Positions 14,602 to 23,475 of a stretch of DNA of 48,136 bases are shown here, piece by piece. How positions within the stretch are numbered: position 1 is the first letter of the stretch; the number at the start of each line of letters is the position of its first letter. The notes beneath the pieces were generated by a model that saw nothing but the letters and a program-made list of their open reading frames with translations, did not search any database and was not told the origin of the DNA. Source of the DNA: Lutibacter sp. (GTDB lineage: Bacteria; Bacteroidota; Bacteroidia; Flavobacteriales; Flavobacteriaceae); assembly GCF_021647475.1 (NCBI RefSeq), contig NZ_JAKIUR010000020.1, positions 1 to 48,136 on the forward strand, read 5' to 3'. Both the position numbers and the translations under genes were made by a program.

Positions 14602-17514
14602 CTAATTTGGTATAATTATAAAATCAGTTCTTCTATTAATTGCATGTTCTGCATCAGTGCATTTTACATTGTTTTTACAGCGATTAAGTAAATGAGTTTC
14701 GCCATAACCTGTTGCTTTTATTCTTGATGGATTTACACCTTTAGATATTAAATAATCTTTTGAAGCATCTGCTCTTTTCTGAGTTAGTTCAAGGTTGTAT
14801 TCATCAGGTCCTCGGCTATCAGTATAATAATTAATTTCCACTTTAAACTTTGGATTTTGATTTAAATTGAAAACTACTTTATTCAATTCTATTTTTGCTT
14901 CTTTGGTTAATTCAAATTCATCTAAATCAAAATTTATAGATTTGGTTTCTATATATTTAACTCTATTTTTTTCTTTTACTTTTATTATCGGCTCTAGTGA
15001 AAACTTCAGAGTATGAGGATGCCCAATTTTAGTGATAGTACTTACAGTTTTCTTTTCAGAAGTGTAATTTGTTTTAGAGGCAATAACTACATAGTTTTTT
15101 TTACAATCCAATTCAAAATAGAAGGTTCCGTTTGAATCGGAGAAAGTTTTTTTCACTTCTTTATTACTTATAAGTAGCTTTATTTCAGCACCCGGAATGG
15201 CATTATTAGAAATGTTTTCCGTTACGATACCATTTAAATATTGAACACAATTTAAAGGTTCAATGTCAAAGTTTAAGTGAAGGACTCTTCCGTTTTCAAC
15301 AGCTGTTTTAATTCGGAAAGATTCTAGTTGATTATTTTTAAATACGCTAAGTTTATAGGTTGATTGGCAATTTAATTTAAATTTATATTTTCCATCTTCA
15401 CCAACAGTTTTAGTGCCAATTACTTTATTGTTTTGATATAAAGTTATTGTAGTATTTGGTAAAGGTGTTTTATTAATTTTATCTCTAATGATACCAGTTA
15501 CCAATTGCTTACATTCTTTTTTGTCTAATATTATTTGTGTTTTTTCAACTTTATTTCTTGTTTTATCAGAAGAAAAAGTAATGCTATTTTTGCTGTATTC
15601 AGTATTAGTAGCTTCAATTTTATAGGAAGAATTACAATTAATGGTAAAGTTAAATTCCCCATTATCAGAAGTAGTTATTGAATTTATTTCAGCATTATTT
15701 TCAAACAAAGAAACTTTTGTGTTTGCAATAGGTTGTTTGGTGTTTTTATCAAGGATAATTCCAGTTATTACTTGATTACAATCTAACGGAGTTAGTATTA
15801 TAGATTTAGAAATGTTATCATCTCTTGTTTTATCCGAAGAAAAAGTAATGCTATTTTTGCTATATTCGGTATTTTCTGCTTCAATTTTATAGGAAGAATT
15901 ACAATTAATGGTAAAGTTAAATTCCCCATTATCAGAAGTTTTTATTGAATTTATTTCAGCATTATTTTCAAACAAAGAAACTTTTGTGTTTGCAATAGGT
16001 TGTTTGGTGTTTTTATCGGTGATGATTCCAGTTATTACTTGATTACAATCTAGCGGAGTTAGTGCTATGGATTTAGAAATAGTAGCATTTCTTGTTTTAT
16101 CAGAAGAAAAATCAATACTATTTTTGTTGTACTCAGCATTAGTCGCTTCAATTTTATAGGAAGTATCACAAATAATATGAAAGGAATACGCTCCATTTTG
16201 ATTTGTTTTTACTGAATTTACAAAGAGATTATTTTCAAGTAAAGTAACTTTGGTATTTGAAATTGGTAATTTGGTGTTTTTATCAATGATAACTCCATTT
16301 ACTATTTGATCACAATTTTTAGCTTCTAAATAAATATTTAGGGTTTTATTATCTCCTTTTTTTTCATTAGCAATATAATTTACTGTTTCTGTTGTCATTC
16401 CTTCTTTTGAGGTGACTAAATCATAACTATCGTTACATTTTACATTAAAAAAATAAGAACCATCATAATTAGTTTGAAAAGTTTTAATTTCCTGATTTTG
16501 AAAATATAAAGATACCTGCGCATTAGGAATAACTTTTTCAGTCTCTTTGTCTAAAACTTTTCCTAAAACAACTTGAAAACATTGGTTAGGTTCTAAAAAT
16601 AAATCTTTTTTTAAATGAAAATAATCAGGTTGTTTATTTTCAGTATAATCAGTTAAAAAATTATAGCTATCTTCTTTATAATCAGGTCTACTAGCAACTA
16701 TTTTATAATTAGTTGTACATTGAAATTTCACTAAAAAATTACCATCATTATTAACATTTATAGTTTCAATTTCAATATTATTAAGATATAATTTTAAGGT
16801 GGAACTTATGGGTTCTAAAGTGACTTTATTTTTAATAACTCCAGAAATAGTTTGTATGCATTCAGGTTCTAAAATAAAATCGTGTTTAATTATTTTATTT
16901 AATGAAGTTGAAGTTGAAAATTCAAACAGATCATTAATAAAATTTAATTTATTAACAATAATATAATAATTAGAATTGCACTTAACTTTAAAGCTATAAA
17001 TACCAACTTTATCTACTTGAGTAGTTTCAATTTCTTCACCATCTAAATATAAGGTTGCAATTGCATTATCAACAGTTTTATTTGAAAATTCATTAATAAT
17101 GGTTCCTGTAATAGTTTGATAACATTTTTTTTCTAATAAGAAATTTTTAAAAATGGAATCTGAATTATTTTTTGATGTTGTTAGAAGATATTCAATATTA
17201 AAGTAAGAAGCAGCTTTTACTTTAATTTTATAGTTATTGCCACAGTTTAACTTAAAAGAATATGTTCCTTTTTCATTTACATTAATCTTTTTAATTTCTT
17301 GTCCGTTTGAAATTAAAATTATTTGAGCGTTTGAAATTGGTGTTTTAGTTTCTTTATCTAAAATTTTACCAGATATGGTAGTTTTACAATTATTGTTAAT
17401 TAATAATTTTTGATTTAAAGAACTTTTAGGAATCGTAATATTCCTAGATTTATCTCCTAAAATGGTCAATCCAATAATAAAGGTAAAAAGGATTGCTAAT
17501 TTGGTGAATTTCAT
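14602..17514 (-). CDS. OmpA-family protein with nine carboxypeptidase-regulatory-like repeats
   Basis: This 970-residue exported protein begins with a signal-like segment (MKFTKLAILFTFIIGLTILG). It then has nine related repeats of about 85-105 residues, each starting with a pattern such as C-x-Q-x-I-x-G-x-I-x-D-K-x-T-x-x-P-I-x-N and containing a second Cys near the middle (for example INCNSSYKIEA). These resemble carboxypeptidase regulatory-like (Ig-like) folds. The last 110 or so residues are an OmpA peptidoglycan-binding domain (INFDLDEFELTKEAKIELNK, YTDSRGPDEYNLELTQKRA, RIKATGYGE). The protein probably links the outer surface or periplasm to the wall. Repeats six and seven are almost identical in DNA. 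Partner unknown. Confidence 0.85.
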   Translation of the reverse strand: MKFTKLAILFTFIIGLTILGDKSRNITIPKSSLNQKLLINNNCKTTISGKILDKETKTPISNAQIILISNGQEIKKINVNEKGTYSFKLNCGNNYKIKVKAASYFNIEYLLTTSKNNSDSIFKNFLLEKKCYQTITGTIINEFSNKTVDNAIATLYLDGEEIETTQVDKVGIYSFKVKCNSNYYIIVNKLNFINDLFEFSTSTSLNKIIKHDFILEPECIQTISGVIKNKVTLEPISSTLKLYLNNIEIETINVNNDGNFLVKFQCTTNYKIVASRPDYKEDSYNFLTDYTENKQPDYFHLKKDLFLEPNQCFQVVLGKVLDKETEKVIPNAQVSLYFQNQEIKTFQTNYDGSYFFNVKCNDSYDLVTSKEGMTTETVNYIANEKKGDNKTLNIYLEAKNCDQIVNGVIIDKNTKLPISNTKVTLLENNLFVNSVKTNQNGAYSFHIICDTSYKIEATNAEYNKNSIDFSSDKTRNATISKSIALTPLDCNQVITGIITDKNTKQPIANTKVSLFENNAEINSIKTSDNGEFNFTINCNSSYKIEAENTEYSKNSITFSSDKTRDDNISKSIILTPLDCNQVITGIILDKNTKQPIANTKVSLFENNAEINSITTSDNGEFNFTINCNSSYKIEATNTEYSKNSITFSSDKTRNKVEKTQIILDKKECKQLVTGIIRDKINKTPLPNTTITLYQNNKVIGTKTVGEDGKYKFKLNCQSTYKLSVFKNNQLESFRIKTAVENGRVLHLNFDIEPLNCVQYLNGIVTENISNNAIPGAEIKLLISNKEVKKTFSDSNGTFYFELDCKKNYVVIASKTNYTSEKKTVSTITKIGHPHTLKFSLEPIIKVKEKNRVKYIETKSINFDLDEFELTKEAKIELNKVVFNLNQNPKFKVEINYYTDSRGPDEYNLELTQKRADASKDYLISKGVNPSRIKATGYGETHLLNRCKNNVKCTDAEHAINRRTDFIIIPN
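15564..16062 (-). repeat. Near-identical 267-bp-period direct repeat inside the OmpA-type gene
   Basis: The segments 15564-15795 and 15831-16062 match with only scattered differences at a period of 267 bp (89 codons). They encode repeats six and seven of the protein. The frame is preserved, so unequal recombination would add or remove whole domains. Confidence 0.9.
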
Positions 17515-17759
17515 ATTTTTTCTCTTTTAGATTAGTTAGCATAAAAGCTAATTAACAGCAATAATTTTAACATTCAATATAAAAAAATCGAATTTGTTTT
17601 TTGGGGAAATTTGAGGGGGAAAGTATTTTAAACGTTAAATATATAATCTAATTTTTAATGTATCAAATTTTTTAGGATAAAAGATGCTGATTTACAGTTT
17701 ATTAATTTTTGAGTAAGGTTTAAATAACTAGCTCGACTTTATTAAAAAGGATTTTTTAT
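17515..17759. other. Divergent spacer between the OmpA-type and barrel genes
   Basis: This 245-bp AT-rich region lies between two divergent genes and must hold both promoters. I see no exact TTG-N-TAnnTTTG match for either. A G-rich patch (TTTGGGGAAATTTGAGGGGGA, near 17599-17621) is unusual for this genome but has no recognised role. Confidence 0.4.
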
Positions 17760-18734
17760 ATGAAGTTTAATTTTGTTATTATAATTGTTTTATTATTAAT
17801 AAATAATAGCATTGCTCAGACATGTTGTTCTGGAGGAATACCGCTTAGCAATAGTATCGGTTTACCAATTTTAGAAAAAGGAACTACTCAAATAGGTATA
17901 AATTACGATTATAATAATTTAAATACTTTAAATAGTGGCTCAGAAAAGCTAAATGATAATGCAAGATTACGTATTACACATTCTGTTCTTTTAAATTTTA
18001 ATTATGCAATTTCCAATAGGTTAGCGGTTGAAGGACTTTTTACTTGGGTGAATCAACGACGTAAAATTTCACAATTTGGCAATAAAAATATTGATGAAAC
18101 ATCTGGAATAGGAGATGCAATTGCTTTGATTAAATATAATTTTGGTGATTTCTTAGGAGAAAATTCTAATTTTAATGTGGGATTTGGAACTAAAATTCCA
18201 TTAGGATCTTCAACCAAAAAAACTTCGGGAGGAATTACTTTAAGTGCCGATTTACAACCAGGAAGTAATGCTTGGGATTTTATTTATTATACGGCTTTTT
18301 CAAAATCTTTAAATTTTAGACCTTCATTAAGTGTATCATCTAGGTTAATTTATAGGAATACAGGAACTAATCCTTCTTACTTTGGAGATACTAAGTATAA
18401 ATTTGGAAATGAAATTCAATTTTTTTTAAGTTTTTCTGATCAATTTATTTGGCTTAAAACGGTTACATCACCAAGCATGTCTTTTAAATATAGAAATGCC
18501 CAACAAGATAAAATAGGTGGATTTAATATTGAAAGCACAGGAGGAAATTGGGTGTCTATTATTCCAAATTTCTCAATAAAAATAAGTTCAAACCTTCAAT
18601 TTTCTACTAAAATAGAAATCCCTATTTATAGTAATGTAATAGGAACACAATTAACACCAACTTATAGATTAACTTCTGGAATATTATATACAATAGCTCC
18701 AAAAAATGAAATAATTAATATTTTAAAAAACTAA
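17760..18734 (+). CDS. Predicted outer membrane beta-barrel protein
   Basis: This 324-residue protein has a signal peptide ending NNSIAQ. The mature N-terminus starts with two adjacent cysteines (TCCSGGIPLSNSIGLP), followed by alternating beta-strand sequence typical of a porin-like barrel (about 12 strands). I do not recognise a named family with certainty; it resembles proteins labelled as transporters in Flavobacteriaceae. It ends 5 bp before the DUF3179 lipoprotein gene, so the two are almost certainly one operon. The region upstream is a 245-bp divergent spacer shared with the OmpA-type gene. Substrate unknown. Confidence 0.75.
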   Translation: MKFNFVIIIVLLLINNSIAQTCCSGGIPLSNSIGLPILEKGTTQIGINYDYNNLNTLNSGSEKLNDNARLRITHSVLLNFNYAISNRLAVEGLFTWVNQRRKISQFGNKNIDETSGIGDAIALIKYNFGDFLGENSNFNVGFGTKIPLGSSTKKTSGGITLSADLQPGSNAWDFIYYTAFSKSLNFRPSLSVSSRLIYRNTGTNPSYFGDTKYKFGNEIQFFLSFSDQFIWLKTVTSPSMSFKYRNAQQDKIGGFNIESTGGNWVSIIPNFSIKISSNLQFSTKIEIPIYSNVIGTQLTPTYRLTSGILYTIAPKNEIINILKN

Positions 18735-18739
18735 CTATT

Positions 18740-19876
18740 ATGAAAACAAAGAATTTTTATGTGATTATTATGGTGTTGTTACTTGTTTCCTGCGGAGGAA
18801 GCACTAATGATATTAATAATACTGCTTCAACAGGATCTGGTAATAATACAGGCAATAATAATGGTGGAAGTTCAGGAAACAATGGTAATAACCAAGGAGG
18901 AGGCACTAACTCACAAGATTGGTTAATACCAATTTCAGAAGTAAAAGATGGAGGCCCTGGAAAAGACGGAATTCCTTCCATTGATAATCCTAAATTTTTG
19001 GATGTAGATGATCCTAATACTAATTTTTTAACAGATGAAGATTTAGTAATTGGAATTGTGGTTGGTGATGAGGTAAGAGCATATCCACATTTAATTTTAG
19101 ACTGGCATGAAATTGTAAATGATGAATTTGAAAGTGATGCCATAACAATTTCATATTGTCCATTAACTGGAACAGCTTTTGGGTGGGAAAGTTTAACCAA
19201 TAGAACTAAATCAGAATTTGGCGTATCAGGGTTACTGTATAATGCCAATTTAATTTTATATGATAGAAATACAGATAGTAACTGGTCTCAACTAAAATTG
19301 TTATGTGTGAATGGTACACTAATAGGTCATAAACCAGAACTTCAACAAGTTATTGAAACTAATTGGGGAACTTGGAAAAAATTATATCCAACTTCAAAAG
19401 TTTTAAGTTTAGATACAGGATTTTCAAGAAATTATGATTTATACCCTTATGGAGATTATAAAACAAATAATGATTTTTTCCTTTTTACTGCTTCACCAAC
19501 TAATGATGCTTTACCAAATAAAGAACGAGTATTTGCTTTAATTAATGATGAAAAATCGAAAGTGTATCAGTTTTCTAAATTCATAGGAGGGAAAGCCATA
19601 AAACAAACTTTCAATGGAATTGATTATTTAGTGGTTGGAAATGATAAGTTAATAACGGCTTTTGAATTAGATTCTGCCAATTCTAATTTAAATTTCAATT
19701 ATGCTTTTAATGATTTGGAAGTATTTATTACCGATGATGAAGGCAATTCTTGGTCTGTTTTTGGAAAGGCATTATCTGGTCCTAGAGCAGGGGAGCAGTT
19801 GAAAATGGCAAAATCTGTAGTTAGTTATTGGTTTGCAATTGCGGCTTTTTATCCAAATCCAATTATATATTCATAA
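18740..19876 (+). CDS. DUF3179-domain lipoprotein
   Basis: This 378-residue lipoprotein has a lipobox LVSC with Cys18 and a Gly/Asn/Ser-rich linker (about 19-58). A DUF3179 domain of unknown function follows. Family landmarks are KDGIPSIDNPKF, EVRAYPHLILDWHEIVND, ISYCPLTGTAFGW, FGVSGLLYNANLILYDR and NWSQL. In many family members the CPL motif is followed by a second Cys (CPLC); here that position is Thr, leaving a single Cys140. It is co-transcribed with the upstream barrel gene. The long flexible linker after the lipid anchor suggests display at the membrane surface. Confidence 0.88.
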   Translation: MKTKNFYVIIMVLLLVSCGGSTNDINNTASTGSGNNTGNNNGGSSGNNGNNQGGGTNSQDWLIPISEVKDGGPGKDGIPSIDNPKFLDVDDPNTNFLTDEDLVIGIVVGDEVRAYPHLILDWHEIVNDEFESDAITISYCPLTGTAFGWESLTNRTKSEFGVSGLLYNANLILYDRNTDSNWSQLKLLCVNGTLIGHKPELQQVIETNWGTWKKLYPTSKVLSLDTGFSRNYDLYPYGDYKTNNDFFLFTASPTNDALPNKERVFALINDEKSKVYQFSKFIGGKAIKQTFNGIDYLVVGNDKLITAFELDSANSNLNFNYAFNDLEVFITDDEGNSWSVFGKALSGPRAGEQLKMAKSVVSYWFAIAAFYPNPIIYS

Positions 19877-19964
19877 GAATATGAATCTAAAGTAAGATAA
19901 ACAAACATTATGATGAATCACAACTAAAAAAGTTGGTTGATTATTGCCGATAGAAATTATTTAA

Positions 19965-20168
19965 AACCTTAGTTCGACCTAAGGATTTTATTTAAATAAC
20001 TGAAAATCAAAATGTCATTGCGAAAATTATAAACGTAGTGCTATAATTTGAAGTAATCTTTTCATAAAAATGAGATTGCTTCCTTATTCCGCTTTGCTTC
20101 ATTCATCGCAATGACGTAGCTTGTTGATTTTCAACCCAGTATTTATTTTCTTATATCGAACTCGGGTT
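19965..20168 (-). mobile_element. 204-bp MITE-like element, copy A2
   Basis: This is a reverse-orientation copy of the element at 12194-12397, of identical length, with about ten substitutions. Its ends (AACCTTAGTTCGA and TCGAACTCGGGTT) keep the terminal inverted repeat with two mismatches. TAA flanks both sides, consistent with a 3-bp target duplication. It lies in the 402-bp spacer between the convergent DUF3179 and groL genes. The 88 bp to its left hold nothing I can identify. Confidence 0.8.
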
Positions 20169-20214
20169 TAAAGATACTAATTAGGACTCTATCCTAAAAG
20201 CTGTGTAATAAAAG

Positions 20215-20245
20215 AAAATCCGAGATTTAAAACCTCGGATTTTTT
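20215..20245. terminator. Intrinsic terminator downstream of groL
   Basis: AAAATCCGAG and CTCGGATTTT form a stem with a short AT loop. It is flanked by A on one side and T on the other, so it can terminate transcription from both directions between the convergent DUF3179 and groL genes. Confidence 0.85.
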
Positions 20246-20278
20246 AATATCATATTTATTTTATATATAATTATATTT

Positions 20279-21916
20279 TTACATCATTCCTGACATTCCG
20301 CCTCCCATTGGTGGCATTCCTGCTCCTGCAGGTGCTTCTTCTTTAATATCCACTAATGCACAAGCTGTAGTTAAAATCATACCAGCAACTGAAGCTGCAT
20401 TTTCTAACGCAATCCTAGTTACTTTGGTTGGATCAATAATACCTGCTTTAAACATTTTTGTGTATTCATTGGTTTTGGCATTGTATCCAAAATCTCCTTT
20501 TCCTTCAATAACTTTAGCAACCACAACGGAACCTTCACCACCTGCATTTTCAACAATTTGACGTAATGGTTCTTCAATGGCTCTATCTAAAATTTTAATT
20601 CCAGTTACTTCATCTAAACTATCTGTGGTAATAGATTTCAAAACTTCTTTTGTTCTAACTAAAGCTACACCACCACCAGCAACAATACCTTCTTCAACAG
20701 CTGCACGCGTTGCGTGTAAAGCATCATCTACTCGGTCTTTTTTCTCTTTCATTTCAATTTCACTAGCAGCTCCAACATATAAAACAGCTACTCCACCAGC
20801 TAATTTAGCTAAGCGTTCTTGTAATTTTTCTTTATCGTAATCTGAAGTTGTAGTTTCTATTTGAGCTTTAATTTGTGCAACTCTTGCTTTAATATCAGTT
20901 GCATTTCCTGCTCCGTTTACAATGGTAGTATTGTCTTTATCAATAGTAATTCTTTCGGCTGTACCTAACAATTCTAAAGTAGCTTTTTCAAGAGATAATC
21001 CTCTTTCTTCAGAAATTACGGTTCCACCAGTTAAAATAGCTACATCTTCTAACATTGCTTTTCTTCTATCTCCAAATCCTGGAGCCTTTACTGCTGCAAT
21101 TTTTAATGCTCCTCGTAATTTATTCATTACTAAGGTAGCTAAAGCTTCGCCTTCAACATCTTCCGCAATAATTAATAAAGGTTTACCATTTTTTGCAACG
21201 GGTTCTAAAATTGGTAATAAATCTTTAAGATTGGTAATTTTTTTGTCGAATAATAAAATGTAAGGATTTTCTAAATCAGTTAACATTTTATCTGCATTGG
21301 TTACAAAATAAGGAGAAAGATAACCTCTATCAAATTGCATTCCTTCAACAATATCTACATAAGTTGAAGTTCCTTTTGCTTCTTCCACAGTAATAACGCC
21401 TTCTTTGCCTACTTTTTGAAAAGCCTCTGCAATTAAATCGCCAACAGTTTTATCATTATTTGAAGATATGGAAGCGACTTGCTTTATTTTATCAAATTTG
21501 TTTCCAACCTCTTGAGATTGTTCTTGTAAGTTTTTAACAATTGCTGTAACAGCTTTGTCAATACCGCGTTTTAAATCTAATGGATTTGCACCAGCAGCAA
21601 CGTTTTTTAATCCTTCTTTTACAATTACTTGTGCTAAAATGGTAGCAGTTGTTGTACCATCACCAGCTAAATCATTGGTTCTAGAAGCAACTTCTTTTAC
21701 CATTTGAGCTCCCATATTTTCTAAAGTATCTTCTAATTCAATTTCTTTAGCTACGGTTACCCCATCTTTTGTTATTTGTGGTCCGCCAAAGGTTTTTCCA
21801 ATAACAACATTTCTACCTTTTGGTCCTAAGGTTACTTTAACAGCATTTGCTAAAGCATCTACACCACGTTTTAAACCGTTACGTGCTTCTATATCAAAAA
21901 TTATATTTTTTGCCAT
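20279..21916 (-). CDS. groL: 60-kDa chaperonin GroEL
   Basis: This 545-residue GroEL begins MAKNIIFDIEARNGLKRG, carries the ATP-binding GDGTTTATILAQ motif and KVTLGPKGRNVVIGK, and ends in the typical Gly/Met-rich tail GGGMSGMM. It forms the double-ring folding chamber with GroES. It lies 17 bp after groES under a single strong promoter. No CIRCE operator is visible upstream, so heat-shock control in this organism must use another route. Confidence 0.99.
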   Translation of the reverse strand: MAKNIIFDIEARNGLKRGVDALANAVKVTLGPKGRNVVIGKTFGGPQITKDGVTVAKEIELEDTLENMGAQMVKEVASRTNDLAGDGTTTATILAQVIVKEGLKNVAAGANPLDLKRGIDKAVTAIVKNLQEQSQEVGNKFDKIKQVASISSNNDKTVGDLIAEAFQKVGKEGVITVEEAKGTSTYVDIVEGMQFDRGYLSPYFVTNADKMLTDLENPYILLFDKKITNLKDLLPILEPVAKNGKPLLIIAEDVEGEALATLVMNKLRGALKIAAVKAPGFGDRRKAMLEDVAILTGGTVISEERGLSLEKATLELLGTAERITIDKDNTTIVNGAGNATDIKARVAQIKAQIETTTSDYDKEKLQERLAKLAGGVAVLYVGAASEIEMKEKKDRVDDALHATRAAVEEGIVAGGGVALVRTKEVLKSITTDSLDEVTGIKILDRAIEEPLRQIVENAGGEGSVVVAKVIEGKGDFGYNAKTNEYTKMFKAGIIDPTKVTRIALENAASVAGMILTTACALVDIKEEAPAGAGMPPMGGGMSGMM

Positions 21917-21933
21917 TTTTTATTTTTTTTAAA

Positions 21934-22212
21934 TTAAACGATTGCTAAAATATCAGCTTCTCTCATAATTAAATATTCAGTATCTTCTAAAACAAGTTCT
22001 GTTCCAGCATATTTTCCAAATAAAACAGTATCGCCAACTTTTACAGTCATTGCTTCATCTTTGGTGCCGTTACCTACTGCAATTACAGTTCCTTTTTGTT
22101 GTTTTTCTTTTGCTGAATCTGGAATTATAAGTCCTGATGCTGTAGTTGTTTCAGCTTCTAAAGGTTTTATTAAAACTCTATCAGCTAACGGTTTAATATT
22201 AATTTTACTCAT
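21934..22212 (-). CDS. groS: 10-kDa co-chaperonin GroES
   Basis: This 92-residue GroES has the sequence PLADRVLIKPLEAETTTASG, the mobile-loop region and the GDTVLFGKYAGTE motif. It caps GroEL rings. It is the first gene of the groES-groEL operon, with a leader of about 35 nt from the predicted start point. Confidence 0.99.
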   Translation of the reverse strand: MSKINIKPLADRVLIKPLEAETTTASGLIIPDSAKEKQQKGTVIAVGNGTKDEAMTVKVGDTVLFGKYAGTELVLEDTEYLIMREADILAIV

Positions 22213-22254
22213 TTTATTTTAAGTTTAATTATTAATTATAGCAATTTTATTGAC

Positions 22255-22285
22255 CAAAAGTATGCCAATTTATAAAAACTGACAA
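22255..22285 (-). promoter_or_regulatory. Promoter of groES-groEL
   Basis: On the minus strand: TTG (22285-22283), a 20-bp spacer and TACTTTTG (22262-22255), an exact consensus match of the Bacteroidota housekeeping type. I see no CIRCE inverted repeat (TTAGCACTC-N9-GAGTGCTAA) nearby. Confidence 0.8.
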
Positions 22286-22315
22286 ATGTACTTTTAATAG
22301 GAAGTATGTTAATAT

Positions 22316-22353
22316 AAAAATGCCAACGTGTCATTTACGTTGGCATTTTTTTT
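22316..22353. terminator. Intrinsic terminator of the miaB-secG operon
   Basis: AAAAATGCCAACGT and ACGTTGGCATTTTT form a 14-bp stem with a small loop, bordered by A and T runs. It lies downstream of secG on the minus strand and just upstream of the groES promoter, insulating the two operons. Confidence 0.88.
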
Positions 22354-22370
22354 ATAAAAATTCTGTTCAA

Positions 22371-22715
22371 TTATTTTAAAGAATCTTGTAAACTTGTATT
22401 AGTTTTTGAATCTACTGGTGCAACAGGGATTTCTCTATTTTCGATAGTATTTTTAACTTCAGAACTTTGAGTTGCTGTTTTTGAATGCGGTGCAGCAAAA
22501 TTTGAAAGTAAAATTAAACCCATTAATACGATAGATAATGTCCATGTGCTTTTGTCTAAAAAGTTGGTGGTATTTTGAACGCCTCCTAATGATTGTGTTC
22601 CACCACCTCCAAATGAAGAAGATAATCCTCCTCCTTTTGGTTCTTGTACCATAATAATTAGTATTAGCAATAATGCTACAATAATGATTAAGATTAAAAA
22701 TAATGTAAAAGTCAT
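22371..22715 (-). CDS. secG: Preprotein translocase subunit SecG
   Basis: This 114-residue membrane protein has two helices flanking the SecG signature: VQEPKGGGLSSSFGGG and TTNFLDKSTWTLSI. It is an accessory subunit of the SecYEG channel. The tail after the second helix is polar and Ser/Thr-rich, as in other Bacteroidota. It overlaps the upstream TPR-like gene by 4 bp and is the last gene of the operon. Confidence 0.95.
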   Translation of the reverse strand: MTFTLFLILIIIVALLLILIIMVQEPKGGGLSSSFGGGGTQSLGGVQNTTNFLDKSTWTLSIVLMGLILLSNFAAPHSKTATQSSEVKNTIENREIPVAPVDSKTNTSLQDSLK

Positions 22716-23470
22716 GATTTATTTATTTGTAAAATTTTAATTGCTTTTATTCGGTTTGCAAAGAAACTACTTTTTTCTGGATATTTCAAACTTAAAATAT
22801 GATAAGCTTGCATGGCTTTTGCATATTTTTTTTGTTCTAAATATACTTTCGCCAAAGTTTCAGTCATTAAATTTTCATTTTCAGCAGTGCTTTCTGTTGA
22901 AACATCAATTATTGTTTGTTGTTTTGCTATGGGTTTAATTTTTGGTTTTGTTTTAATAAATTGATCAATAATTTTTAATTTATCAATAGATTTTTTTCCC
23001 CGTTGAATAGGTTTTTGAGTTGTTAACTTCATCCATTCATTAAAAGTATGGGGCTCAGTACTATTAAATTTAATGGGCTTTCCTAATTCTAAAATATCAG
23101 TTTCCTTATTTGGCGTTTCAATTTCAGTATCTTTTTGTTCTATTACTGCTTTTGGAAGATAAGAGGTGTCCTTTTTAATCGGATTTAAAATTATTTTTTT
23201 GTTCTTACCTTTTGTTTGTGATTTTCTTGCTAAAAATGGAGTTGAAGTAATAAATTCAAAAAGTATATTTCTATCAATAGTGTAGGCCGCAGTTTTTTTT
23301 AAGGATTCATTGTATTTGTAATTTTTTGAGTTGTATAATCCTTTTAATTGAATGGCTTTTACAGATTGAAAATATGGAAATTCTTTTTTTATTTTCTCTA
23401 ATTTTTCAATATCTTGAGATGTTAAATTATTAGGATGATTTATTAAATATGTTAACCTATCTGCATTCAT
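22712..23470 (-). CDS. Conserved TPR-like hypothetical protein
   Basis: This 252-residue soluble protein has no signal peptide (MNADRLTYLINHPNNLTSQD). The C-terminal 55 residues contain a TPR-like helical hairpin (TLAKVYLEQKKYAKAMQAYHILSLKYPEKSSFFANRI); the middle is Lys/Thr-rich and probably disordered. Proteins of this kind occupy the same slot between lptE and secG in related genomes, to my knowledge without an assigned role. It starts 5 bp after lptE and overlaps secG by 4 bp. A scaffold function in envelope assembly is only a guess from context. Confidence 0.8.
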   Translation of the reverse strand: MNADRLTYLINHPNNLTSQDIEKLEKIKKEFPYFQSVKAIQLKGLYNSKNYKYNESLKKTAAYTIDRNILFEFITSTPFLARKSQTKGKNKKIILNPIKKDTSYLPKAVIEQKDTEIETPNKETDILELGKPIKFNSTEPHTFNEWMKLTTQKPIQRGKKSIDKLKIIDQFIKTKPKIKPIAKQQTIIDVSTESTAENENLMTETLAKVYLEQKKYAKAMQAYHILSLKYPEKSSFFANRIKAIKILQINKS

Positions 23471-23475
23471 TTAAG

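Noticed and set aside
20577..21263. Plus-strand frames opposite groL
   Set aside because: Antisense shadows of a highly conserved gene with biased codons; no start signals or recognisable products.
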